Assembly (NCBI GenBank): GCA_035653595.1
Contig: DASRBO010000057.1
Location: 1 to 35,375, forward strand
DNA: 35,375 nt
Direction: 5' to 3'
Source of the DNA: DASRBO01 sp035653595
GTDB lineage: Bacteria; Actinomycetota; Acidimicrobiia; Acidimicrobiales; JAJPHE01
The notes below the pieces were generated by a model. That model was given only the letters and a program-made list of their open reading frames with translations. It did not search any database and was not told the DNA's origin. Position 1 is the stretch's first letter. The number at the start of each line of letters is the position of its first letter. Below are positions 1 through 6,974 of the stretch, one piece after another. The position numbers and the translations under genes were made by a program.

Positions 1-1968
1 GAGCCAGTAGCCGTGGTTGGTGGGAGTGGATGCCATGGCGACGACCGGGGCGTTGAGGTGGCGACCGCCGAGCGACCCGTAGTACGGCGCCCCCGAAAGG
101 CTGAACACCCCGCCGTCGGCGGCCGCCATCCGGTAGCCACCGGGCACCGACCCGGTTGTCGGGTCCAGCACCGCCGCCGGCGCCGGGCGGCCACCGGAGA
201 AGTCGAACAGCGTGTCGAGGCTCCCTGCGGTGGCATCGGCCGAGCCGGCGATGCGGCCCAGGCTCCAGTTGTCCTCGATGAACCTGGTGATCGAGGTCTG
301 GTTGCTGGCTGCGTGGTCGACGAAGTTCTGACGGGCGTAGGGCGAGATGACCAGTAGCGGAAGGCGGGGCCCCGGCCCGCAGCGGCCCTGCTGGCCGGCC
401 AGCGGAGCGCCGGTCCCGCACTCCCCCGTTCCGGTCAGGAAGTCGGCCGCCGTCTGGGACGGGTTGGCCACCCCGCCGTAGACGTGGTCGTACCAGCCGT
501 CCGAGTCGTCGTAGCTGATGACGATCGCCGTAGACGGCCAGTCGGGGCTGCGCATGATGCTGTTGACCTCGTTGACGAGGAACGCCTGCTCGTCGACGGG
601 ATCCGAGTAACCGGCGTGGCCGTCCTGGTACCCGGAGGCCTTGAGGAAGCTGACCGCAGGCAGGGCGGTCGGCGGCAGGGACCCGGCGTCGATCGCTGCC
701 ACGAGCTGGTCGAAGTCGCTCGTGTCGTACTGGTGGTTGGGGGTGTCGAATTGTGGAGCGCCCCCGGAGTAGGACTGGGTGTCGGTGCCGATGCCCGCCA
801 GCCCCGCCATGGTGTCGTGCCCGGACGCATCGGTGGCCACCATCAGGTGGTGGGGGTTCGCCGTGCTGGCGTAGTACTGGAACGGCTCGTGGTGGGGAAT
901 GTAGTCGTCCTTGTAGCCCCACTGCCCGGTGGCTCCCAGGGCGGCGCCGATCGGGTGGTCGGCGTTGCACAGACCCTGGTTGGAGGCGCCGGTGACCGAC
1001 TTGTAGTAGGTGGCACCGGCGAACTGGTCCGGGGTGAAGGTGGAGCTCGGCTGTCCGGGGGCGGCCGAGGAGAAGGTGGTGGTCGGTCGGAACCCCCCCT
1101 GGAACCAGCCCCAGCTGAGCCCGGCGGCGTTGAGCAGGTCACCGACGTTCTGGCCGCTGAGGGCCGCTGCGTCGCGGGTGGTGCAGTCGTCGTAGTACGG
1201 CTGGGCGTCGCTGATGAGGCTGTAGCCGCCCTCGCCGTCGCCGACAGTGTCCCCGTTGGTCAGCGGGCTGTTGGCGTTGTTGTTGTTGTCCGACACGTGG
1301 CCGGGGTCCACCCCGCCGGTGGTGCCGGCGACCAGGTTGATGGCACCGGGGGCGGAGGGTCCGAAGGTGGTCCCGAAGGAGTTGTCGCTCATGGCGTAGT
1401 GCTGGGCGTACTCCCACAGGGCGGTGGTCGAGTTCCCGTCGTAGTAGTTCATGACGTCGTTGGCGTTGCACTTCTGGGCGGGGTTGGTCGGCACCTTCGA
1501 GCTCGAGTTGCCCACGCTCGAAGGGAACCTGTCCAGCTTCCCGGAGTCGAACGCCTTCTGCTCGGCCGAGTAGTCGTGGTCCTGGTCGCAGGTGACCAGG
1601 TCGGCCGGGCTTGACGGGTCGTAACGGTGGGGCAGCACCCCGTTCGGGTTCGAGGTCGTCAGGTTGCCGCCGTGGCGCATGGCCGGCGGGAGCGACGCCC
1701 CCGTGGCCGGCAGCAGACCGTCGACGGCCGGGGTGCCCGGGCTGGGGGTGAACGCCCAGCCGGACGTGTTGGTGGCCAACGGGTAGGTGCCGAAGTAGTG
1801 GTCAAAGGAGACGTTCTCCTGGAAGATCACCACCACGTGCTGGATCGGGGTGGTGGGCGACGCCGCCCGCGCCGTCCCCGGTCCTAGCACCACCGCCGGG
1901 GCGGCCACGGCCGTGGCCGCCGCCGCCATCCGGGCCAGGCGGCTCCCGCCCGCTCGTCGGTCCGACAT
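1..1968 (-). CDS. Secreted phospholipase C / acid phosphatase-like phosphoesterase, 3' end outside window
   Basis: One reading frame stays open from an ATG at 1968 to the left edge (656 codons, no stop), so the C-terminus is missing. A perfect ribosome site, AAGGAGGGA, lies just upstream. Residues 1-35 look like a signal peptide (Arg-rich start, Ala-rich core, TARA cleavage site), so the enzyme is probably secreted; whether by Sec or Tat is unclear. Residues 44-60 (HVVVIFQENVSFDHYFG) and a later ISYDDSDGWYDHV segment are hallmarks of the PF04185 phosphoesterase family, which hydrolyses phospholipids or phosphate esters. After the catalytic domain, residues about 610-656 form a GGYRMAAADGGVFSL...GYWL unit, typical of repeat domains on secreted proteins of Acidimicrobiia. 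More repeats may follow outside the window. Family is confident; substrate is unknown. Confidence 0.88.
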   Translation of the reverse strand, partial: MSDRRAGGSRLARMAAAATAVAAPAVVLGPGTARAASPTTPIQHVVVIFQENVSFDHYFGTYPLATNTSGWAFTPSPGTPAVDGLLPATGASLPPAMRHGGNLTTSNPNGVLPHRYDPSSPADLVTCDQDHDYSAEQKAFDSGKLDRFPSSVGNSSSKVPTNPAQKCNANDVMNYYDGNSTTALWEYAQHYAMSDNSFGTTFGPSAPGAINLVAGTTGGVDPGHVSDNNNNANSPLTNGDTVGDGEGGYSLISDAQPYYDDCTTRDAAALSGQNVGDLLNAAGLSWGWFQGGFRPTTTFSSAAPGQPSSTFTPDQFAGATYYKSVTGASNQGLCNADHPIGAALGATGQWGYKDDYIPHHEPFQYYASTANPHHLMVATDASGHDTMAGLAGIGTDTQSYSGGAPQFDTPNHQYDTSDFDQLVAAIDAGSLPPTALPAVSFLKASGYQDGHAGYSDPVDEQAFLVNEVNSIMRSPDWPSTAIVISYDDSDGWYDHVYGGVANPSQTAADFLTGTGECGTGAPLAGQQGRCGPGPRLPLLVISPYARQNFVDHAASNQTSITRFIEDNWSLGRIAGSADATAGSLDTLFDFSGGRPAPAAVLDPTTGSVPGGYRMAAADGGVFSLSGAPYYGSLGGRHLNAPVVAMASTPTNHGYWL

Positions 1969-2174
1969 GGATCCCTCCTTGGCCCGAGTCGGAAGCTCGA
2001 AGCCCGGCGATCCTCGCGGCGGAGACTTAACGGGTGCTTACGGCCAGGCGAAGATGGAGCGAATCCCCAGCGAACTGTGCGCTGCCGGCGCCACCGCCCG
2101 GCGACGGCGACCCCGATCGGGACGCGCTGCACGGATCAGTTCCGGGCCGCTGCCGGCTCTGGAAGAATGCCTCG
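1969..2174. promoter_or_regulatory. Divergent intergenic region between phosphoesterase and CHAD gene
   Basis: About 200 bp separates the two divergent starts. It holds the AAGGAGGGA ribosome site of the left gene (1972-1980). At 2163-2168 there is an AAGAAT box, 6 nt before the proposed GTG start of the CHAD gene. No convincing -35 element or repeat was seen. Confidence 0.4.
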
Positions 2175-3785
2175 GTGCCCCTCCCGCCGTCGTCGGTCCT
2201 GGGGGTGCCCGACCAGGTCGCCTCCGATTCGGTCATGGCCGCCCTCGGCCAGATGGCCGCGGGAGACCTGGGGACGGCCAGGGTGACCGACCGGGTGGCG
2301 ATGGACACCTTCGACGGCCGCCTGCACGCTCGGGGCTGGCGGCTGTGGCGCGACGCCAGGGCCGGCCGGGACGGGACCGTCGCCCTCGCCCTCGAGCAGC
2401 CCGGCCACCCCCCGCTGGCCGCCCGGTGCCGGCCCTCGCGGCGGGGGCACCTGCGTCCGGCTGAGCTCCCGCCCGGCCCGGTCGGCGATCGCCTGCGGGC
2501 CGCCGTGGGCGACCGGGCTCTCCTCGACCGGGCCCGGGTCCGCAGCCGCCTGCGCAGCGCCGACGTGCGCAACCACCGGGGCAAGGCGGTGGTGCGTGTG
2601 GCCATCGAGGAGCCCTCCCTGGTGGAGGCGGGGGGCCAGCCGGTGGCCCTCGGCCGGAGGCTGCACGTCAACGGGGTCCTGGGCTACGACCGGCACTTCT
2701 CCCGCGTGCTCGACCTGCTGGCGACCAGGGTGGGGCTGGCGGCGGCGGCCGAGCCGCTGGCCGACGAGGCCATGAGGGCAGGCGGGGTGGAGCCGGGCGG
2801 GGCCTCGTCCGGCCTCGACCTGGCCCTGGATGCCGGCATGCGAGCCGACCAGGCCACCCTGCTGGTGTGCCGCCGGCTGGCGGCCATGGTCGAGGCCAAC
2901 CTGCCCGGTGCGGTCCAGGACCTCGACCCCGAGTTCCTCCACGACCTGCGAGTGGCGGTGCGGCGCAGCCGCTCGGTCCTCAAGGAGATGAAGGGGGTGC
3001 TCCCGTCCGAGGCGACGGCGCAGGCCCGCCAGGACCTGCGGTGGATCCAGGAGATCACCGGGCCGACGCGCGACTTCGATGTGCTGCTGGCTGACTGGCC
3101 CGCCATGGTGGAGCCCGTGCCGACGGCCATGCGCGCTGACCTCGCCCCCCTCCATGAGCTGCTGGAGCGGCGCCGCCAGGAGGCCTTCGTCCGGCTCCGC
3201 CGGCAGCTCGGAGGTCGGCGCTTCAACGAGGTCTGGTCGGGCTGGCGGGGGGTGATCGACTCCGAGGCGGCCGGATGGGCTCAGGCCGGGCCCCGGGCCG
3301 CTGAGCCGATCGCCCGGCTGGCGGGGGACCGGGTGGTGGCGGTGTACGAGAGCATGGTGCGCTCCGGTCGCCGCATCGACGACGCCTCCGCCCCCGAGGC
3401 CCTGCACGACCTGCGCAAGCGGGGCAAGGAGCTGCGATACCTCCTCGAGCTGTTCGGCTCGCTCTGGCCGGCCGAAACGGTCAAGGCGCTGGTGGGAGCG
3501 CTCAAGGGCCTCCAGGACGTGCTCGGCCACTTCCAGGACGACCAGATCCAGATCGGTGAGCTGCGCCAGCTGGCGCCCGACCTGGCCGGGTTGCCCGGCG
3601 GCACCGACTCGGTCATCGCCCTGGGCTTCGTGATCGACGGGCTGGGGCGCAGCCAGCGGCAGGCGCGGGCCGGCTTCGCCGAGCGCTTCTCCGCCTTCGC
3701 CGCCCCGGCCAACCGCCGGCTCGTCCGGCGCACCTTCGGCCCGGGCGCCGACGCCGGCGGCCGGCCGCCGGCGGTCCTGCCTTGA
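2175..3785 (+). CDS. CHAD-domain protein with degenerate N-terminal CYTH-like domain
   Basis: The C-terminal half (about residues 250-500) carries the two His/Arg-rich CHAD helices, HDLRVAVRRSRSVLKEMK at H256 and LHDLRKRGKELRYLLELF at H411. CHAD domains are known to bind inorganic polyphosphate and to target polyphosphate granules. The N-terminal part (RVAMDTFDGRLHARGWRLWRD and following) resembles the core of a CYTH triphosphate-tunnel domain, but the ExExK strand expected before it is absent, so catalysis is doubtful. The GTG at 2175 was chosen because an AAGAAT -10-like box ends 6 nt upstream and homology-like sequence starts just after; an upstream in-frame start at 2034 would add 47 unconvincing residues. 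The stop overlaps the next gene's TTG start (TTGA), implying translational coupling with the ParA-like ATPase. Confidence 0.82.
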   Translation: MPLPPSSVLGVPDQVASDSVMAALGQMAAGDLGTARVTDRVAMDTFDGRLHARGWRLWRDARAGRDGTVALALEQPGHPPLAARCRPSRRGHLRPAELPPGPVGDRLRAAVGDRALLDRARVRSRLRSADVRNHRGKAVVRVAIEEPSLVEAGGQPVALGRRLHVNGVLGYDRHFSRVLDLLATRVGLAAAAEPLADEAMRAGGVEPGGASSGLDLALDAGMRADQATLLVCRRLAAMVEANLPGAVQDLDPEFLHDLRVAVRRSRSVLKEMKGVLPSEATAQARQDLRWIQEITGPTRDFDVLLADWPAMVEPVPTAMRADLAPLHELLERRRQEAFVRLRRQLGGRRFNEVWSGWRGVIDSEAAGWAQAGPRAAEPIARLAGDRVVAVYESMVRSGRRIDDASAPEALHDLRKRGKELRYLLELFGSLWPAETVKALVGALKGLQDVLGHFQDDQIQIGELRQLAPDLAGLPGGTDSVIALGFVIDGLGRSQRQARAGFAERFSAFAAPANRRLVRRTFGPGADAGGRPPAVLP

Positions 3786-4549
3786 AGGTCCTCGCCACCT
3801 ACAACCTCAAAGGCGGCGTGGGGAAGACCTCGGCCGCGGTGAACATGGCATCCCTGTCGGCCATGGACGGCTTGGCCACCCTGATCTGGGATCTGGATCC
3901 GCAGGGGTCGGCCACCTTCCTGTTCCGGGTTCGGCCCAAGGTCAGGGGCGGGGCCCGCAAGCTGGTGCGGGGCCGGTCCGAGGTGGCCGAGCTGCTCAGG
4001 GGCACCGACGTGCCCGGCCTCGATCTGCTGCCGGCGGACTTCTCCTACCGCCACCTCGACCTGGTGCTGGACGACACCAAGAACCCGACCGCCCGGCTCC
4101 GCCGGGTGCTTGCCCCGCTCGAGCAGGACTACGAGGTGGCTGTCCTCGACTGTCCGCCATCCATCTCACTGGTGTCGGAGAGCGTCTTCGAGGGGGCCGA
4201 CGCCCTGCTCGTCCCGTTGGTTCCGACCAGCCTCGCCGTGCGCAGCTTCGAGCAGCTGGTGGACTTCGTGTCCTCCCGGGTCGACCATCCCCCGGCCATC
4301 CTGGCCTTCCTCTCCATGGTCGACCGGCGCAAGCGTCTGCACTGCCAGCTGGCCGAGGAACTGCCCGAGCGCCACCCGTCGATCCTGCGGACCGCGATCC
4401 CTTCGATGACCGACATCGAGCGCATGGGAGTGCTCCGCCAGCCGCTCCCCCTGGCGTCCCCGGCCGGCGCTGCCACCCGGGCCTATGCGGCCCTGTGGGC
4501 CGAGGTGACCGCCCGCCTGCGCCTGGGCCCGGGCGTGACCGACGGCTGA
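3782..4549 (+). CDS. ParA/MinD-family ATPase (orphan, no ParB)
   Basis: A 255-residue P-loop ATPase. It has a deviant Walker A, KGGVGKTS at residues 10-17 with signature Lys10 and Lys15, switch I WDLDPQGS at 36-43, and Walker B VAVLDCPPS with Asp123. This is the layout of ParA-type ATPases that dimerise on nucleoid DNA and position plasmids, chromosomes, carboxysomes or chemoreceptor clusters. The TTG start at 3782 overlaps the stop of the CHAD gene by four bases (TTGA). No parB-like gene or parS-like cluster was seen, so chromosome segregation is unlikely to be its main role. The pairing suggests that its cargo is linked to the CHAD protein, perhaps polyphosphate granules (inference). Confidence 0.85.
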   Translation: MKVLATYNLKGGVGKTSAAVNMASLSAMDGLATLIWDLDPQGSATFLFRVRPKVRGGARKLVRGRSEVAELLRGTDVPGLDLLPADFSYRHLDLVLDDTKNPTARLRRVLAPLEQDYEVAVLDCPPSISLVSESVFEGADALLVPLVPTSLAVRSFEQLVDFVSSRVDHPPAILAFLSMVDRRKRLHCQLAEELPERHPSILRTAIPSMTDIERMGVLRQPLPLASPAGAATRAYAALWAEVTARLRLGPGVTDG

Positions 4550-4676
4550 ACGCCGGGCCCGCCCCGCCCCGGCGCCGAGGACCGCCGGGTGAGGAGGACC
4601 TCAAAGCCGGGGATCCAAGCGCCCCCGAGCCCCTGGACTCGGACGCCGGATCCTGGCTGTGACCACCCCCTCCAGC

Positions 4677-4707
4677 TACGGTGCCGGGCGCAGACCAAGT
4701 TAGGGAG
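4677..4707 (+). promoter_or_regulatory. Probable -10 box and ribosome site of the lipoprotein gene
   Basis: TACGGT at 4677-4682 fits TANNNT. AGGGAG at 4702-4707 is a good ribosome site 7 nt before the ATG at 4715. The -35 match is weak. Confidence 0.45.
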
Positions 4708-4714
4708 ACGATGG

Positions 4715-5404
4715 ATGGGCCGATCTTGGGCAGCGGCGGTGGCGTTGTGCGCATTGGCCGCCGCCGCGGCCGGATGCGGGGGTGGCTCGGCGCCGGCTCC
4801 CAGCGCCACGTCGACGAAGGCGGCCTTCTGCGCCGACAACGTCAAGCTGGACCGGGCCACGTCGGCCATCACCGACCTCAACCAGGCGCTCCCTACCCTC
4901 AAGGCCAACCGGTCGACAATCGACGACCTGAGCCGCCACTACCCCGGCGGCACGATCGGCAACGAGGCCAGGCAGCTGGTGACGGCGGTCCGGAAGGCGA
5001 TCGCGGCCAACGACGTGAGCAGCCTCAATGCCCACAACCTCTCGCAGTACGGAGCCGACCTCGACACCTACTGCGGCGTCGACAGCAACGGCGCTCCGCT
5101 GCCGGCCGACTTCGGGCAAGGCCGCGGGTCGGCCCTGTGCGCCACCGACTCGACGCTGAGCAGCGGGATAGGCAGCGCCGCTGACCCGGCCGGAGCGGTG
5201 TCGTTCCTCGCCGCCCACCGGTCCGACCTCGACTCGTTCGCCGCCGCCATCCCCAGCCTGCCGTCCGACGTGCAGACCGCCGCCCAGACTCTGCTGTCCA
5301 CGGCGCGCTCGGCGGTCAGCTCGAACAACGGCGCCCTTCTCGAGAGCCAGGCGGTGGCCCAGGCGGCCTTGAAGCTCAGCCTGTACTGCGGCATCAACCA
5401 GTAG
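4715..5404 (+). CDS. Putative secreted lipoprotein with internally duplicated domain, unknown function
   Basis: A 229-residue protein. The start is fixed by AGGGAG 7 nt upstream of the second of two adjacent ATGs. The N-terminus is a short hydrophobic signal ending AAAAAGC (Cys21), a plausible though weak lipobox because Ala rather than Leu sits at -3, followed by a Gly/Ser/Ala/Pro linker. The mature part contains two similar halves. Each opens with a C-A-x-D motif (FCADNVKLD, LCATDSTLS), continues with an amphipathic helical region containing an L-x-A-x-R-S-x-(I/L)-D motif, and closes with YCGVD or YCGIN. That gives a paired Cys per half, probably disulfide-bonded outside the cell. No known family was recognised. 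It stands alone downstream of the CHAD-parA pair with its own promoter-like sequence. Confidence 0.75.
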   Translation: MGRSWAAAVALCALAAAAAGCGGGSAPAPSATSTKAAFCADNVKLDRATSAITDLNQALPTLKANRSTIDDLSRHYPGGTIGNEARQLVTAVRKAIAANDVSSLNAHNLSQYGADLDTYCGVDSNGAPLPADFGQGRGSALCATDSTLSSGIGSAADPAGAVSFLAAHRSDLDSFAAAIPSLPSDVQTAAQTLLSTARSAVSSNNGALLESQAVAQAALKLSLYCGINQ

Positions 5405-5470
5405 CGCCCCCGGAGGGCACGACCCACCATCAGTAGGGTTGGCCGGCAGCCACGGCGAGCGCCGTCACCC

Positions 5471-6654
5471 TCAGCAGGGCACGGCCTGCGAGATGCGGGC
5501 GGCCGGGCCCACCCGGCCCGGGCCGCCGTGGGCCTGGTTGCCAGGATCGGCCCGGAGAGGATCCGTCTGCATGCCACGGTCGCTCGTCCGCCCGTCGGGA
5601 CGGGACGGCCGTTCCCGCGAACCGGGGATGCTGGGGGAGAACCTGATCGCCAGCAGGGCGACATCGTCGCTGAGCTCGCCTCCGGCGAAGCTGGCGGCCG
5701 CTCCCAGCAGACCGTCGAGCTGGGCCTCGATCGGGTGGCCAAGCAGCGAGGCCAGGACCTGCTCGGCCGGGAAGAAGCGCCCTTCGGCGTCGCGGGCCTC
5801 GGTCAGGCCGTCGGTGTAGGCCACGATCGAGTCCCACTGACCCAGGACGATCGGCGTGGGGGAGACCGACTGGGGCAGGCCCGGTGGCGGCGACGGATCG
5901 AGCTCGACCAGCTCCCGCAGACCGACCGGTGAGACCACACACGGGCGGGGATGGCCCAGGGTGAGGGCTGTCACCGTGGCGCCCGGGTGCAGCCACATGA
6001 CCAGCAGCGATATGAACTTCCTCCGGCCGGCCAGCCGAAATCGCCTGGTCGATACGGCCGACCAGCTGCTCGGGCCCGCGCTGGCGAAGACGGCCACGCG
6101 GAACGCCGCCAGCACCGCCGCCGCCGTCTCGACGGCGTCGTAGCCGTGTCCCTGGACGTCGCCGAGGACGGCCACCACCGGCCCGCTGGGATGGAAGGCC
6201 ACATCGAAGAAGTCGCCCCCAGGTTCACGGCGCTGCTTGCCGACCGGTAGCGGACGGCCAACCGGTATTCACCCGGCGCGGGTGGGCGGAGCCATGACCC
6301 GCTGGGCGACCACCGCCAGCCGGGCGGCGCGGCCGACGTCGGCGTGACGACGCTGGCGCACCGAGGCGGCGAGCACCGCCAGGGTCGAGCCCACCGCCAC
6401 GAATCCGATCCGCACCAGCCGCTCGGCCACGGTGCCCGTCAGCACCAGGTTGGTGGCCACCGCCGCCGCCGTAGCGAGCGCCCCGGTTGCGGCCACCGCC
6501 CCCGGACCGGCACCGAGGGCGGTGATCATGCCGGCGACGGCGAAGCCGGCGGTCAGGTCCGCTTCGGAGGGACGATCAGATCGACCACGAGCATGACGAC
6601 GATCTCGAGACGACCGATCACCGCCCACAACCGCGCCCCCAAGCCCTCGGGCAT
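5471..6654 (-). pseudogene. Membrane-anchored SpoIIE/PP2C-type serine phosphatase, multiply frameshifted
   Basis: Conceptually this is one protein of about 394 residues. It starts at ATG 6654 with MPEGLGARLWAVIGRLEIVV, has several transmembrane segments, then a PP2C domain with EYRLAVRYRSAS, EPGGDFFDV, LGDVQGHG, YTDGLTEARD and SDDVALLAIR, ending at 5471. Reading it needs about five one-base corrections: a missing base near 6562, an extra base at the GGG run near 6272 (otherwise a TGA at 6269-6271), a missing base near 6230, a missing base near 6074 (restoring PEQLVGRIDQAISAGRPE) and an extra base near 6018. Uncorrected, two ORFs remain: 6269-6673 (membrane part) and 5471-6202 from a GTG (phosphatase core). 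Such proteins dephosphorylate anti-sigma-factor antagonists. Either a pseudogene or a local error patch; neighbouring genes read cleanly. Confidence 0.7.
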
Positions 6655-6974
6655 CCGGGGCTACTGGCCCCATCTGGTCCCATCAGGGTGGATAGGCGCG
6701 CTCGGGGCGAAACGCCCGGTCAGGACGGGTTGGCCCACCAGCGGCGGCGAGCGGGACCCCCCTTAGTGGTGACCGCCGTGGCGGGATCCACAGGGGGCGG
6801 TCAGCAGGGGGCTTAGTCCGCTTCTTCTAGTCCGAATATGGCCCCGGGGGGTCATTGGCAATTACCTCCGGTAGCCGTATGTTCACGAAGAGGGAGCGAG
6901 CCTGACCCGCCATCCGGGGTCGCTGGGGAGATCGGAACCCTTGGCCAGACCAGGAGCGGAAGGGTCGGATAGCG
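6655..6974. other. 320-bp intergenic region upstream of the subtilase
   Basis: No convincing gene was seen on either strand; open frames here look like shadows without ribosome sites. Its right third holds the subtilase promoter and leader, which includes a purine-rich stretch (aggagcggaaggg) shortly before the start codon. Confidence 0.5.
6855..6883 (+). promoter_or_regulatory. Sigma-70-type promoter of the subtilase gene
   Basis: TTGGCA at 6855-6860 and TATGTT at 6878-6883 are separated by 17 bp, close to the vegetative consensus. Transcription would begin near 6890, giving a leader of about 85 nt before the ATG at 6975. Confidence 0.6.

Noticed and set aside
484..1614. Long plus-strand ORF (376 codons) opposite the phosphoesterase
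   Set aside because: It is an antisense shadow: Val/Gly/Arg-rich composition, no ribosome site, while the minus strand gives a full domain-bearing protein.
3782..4549. Plasmid or chromosome replication/partition locus
   Set aside because: The ParA-like gene has no parB, parS, dnaA or origin-like repeats nearby.
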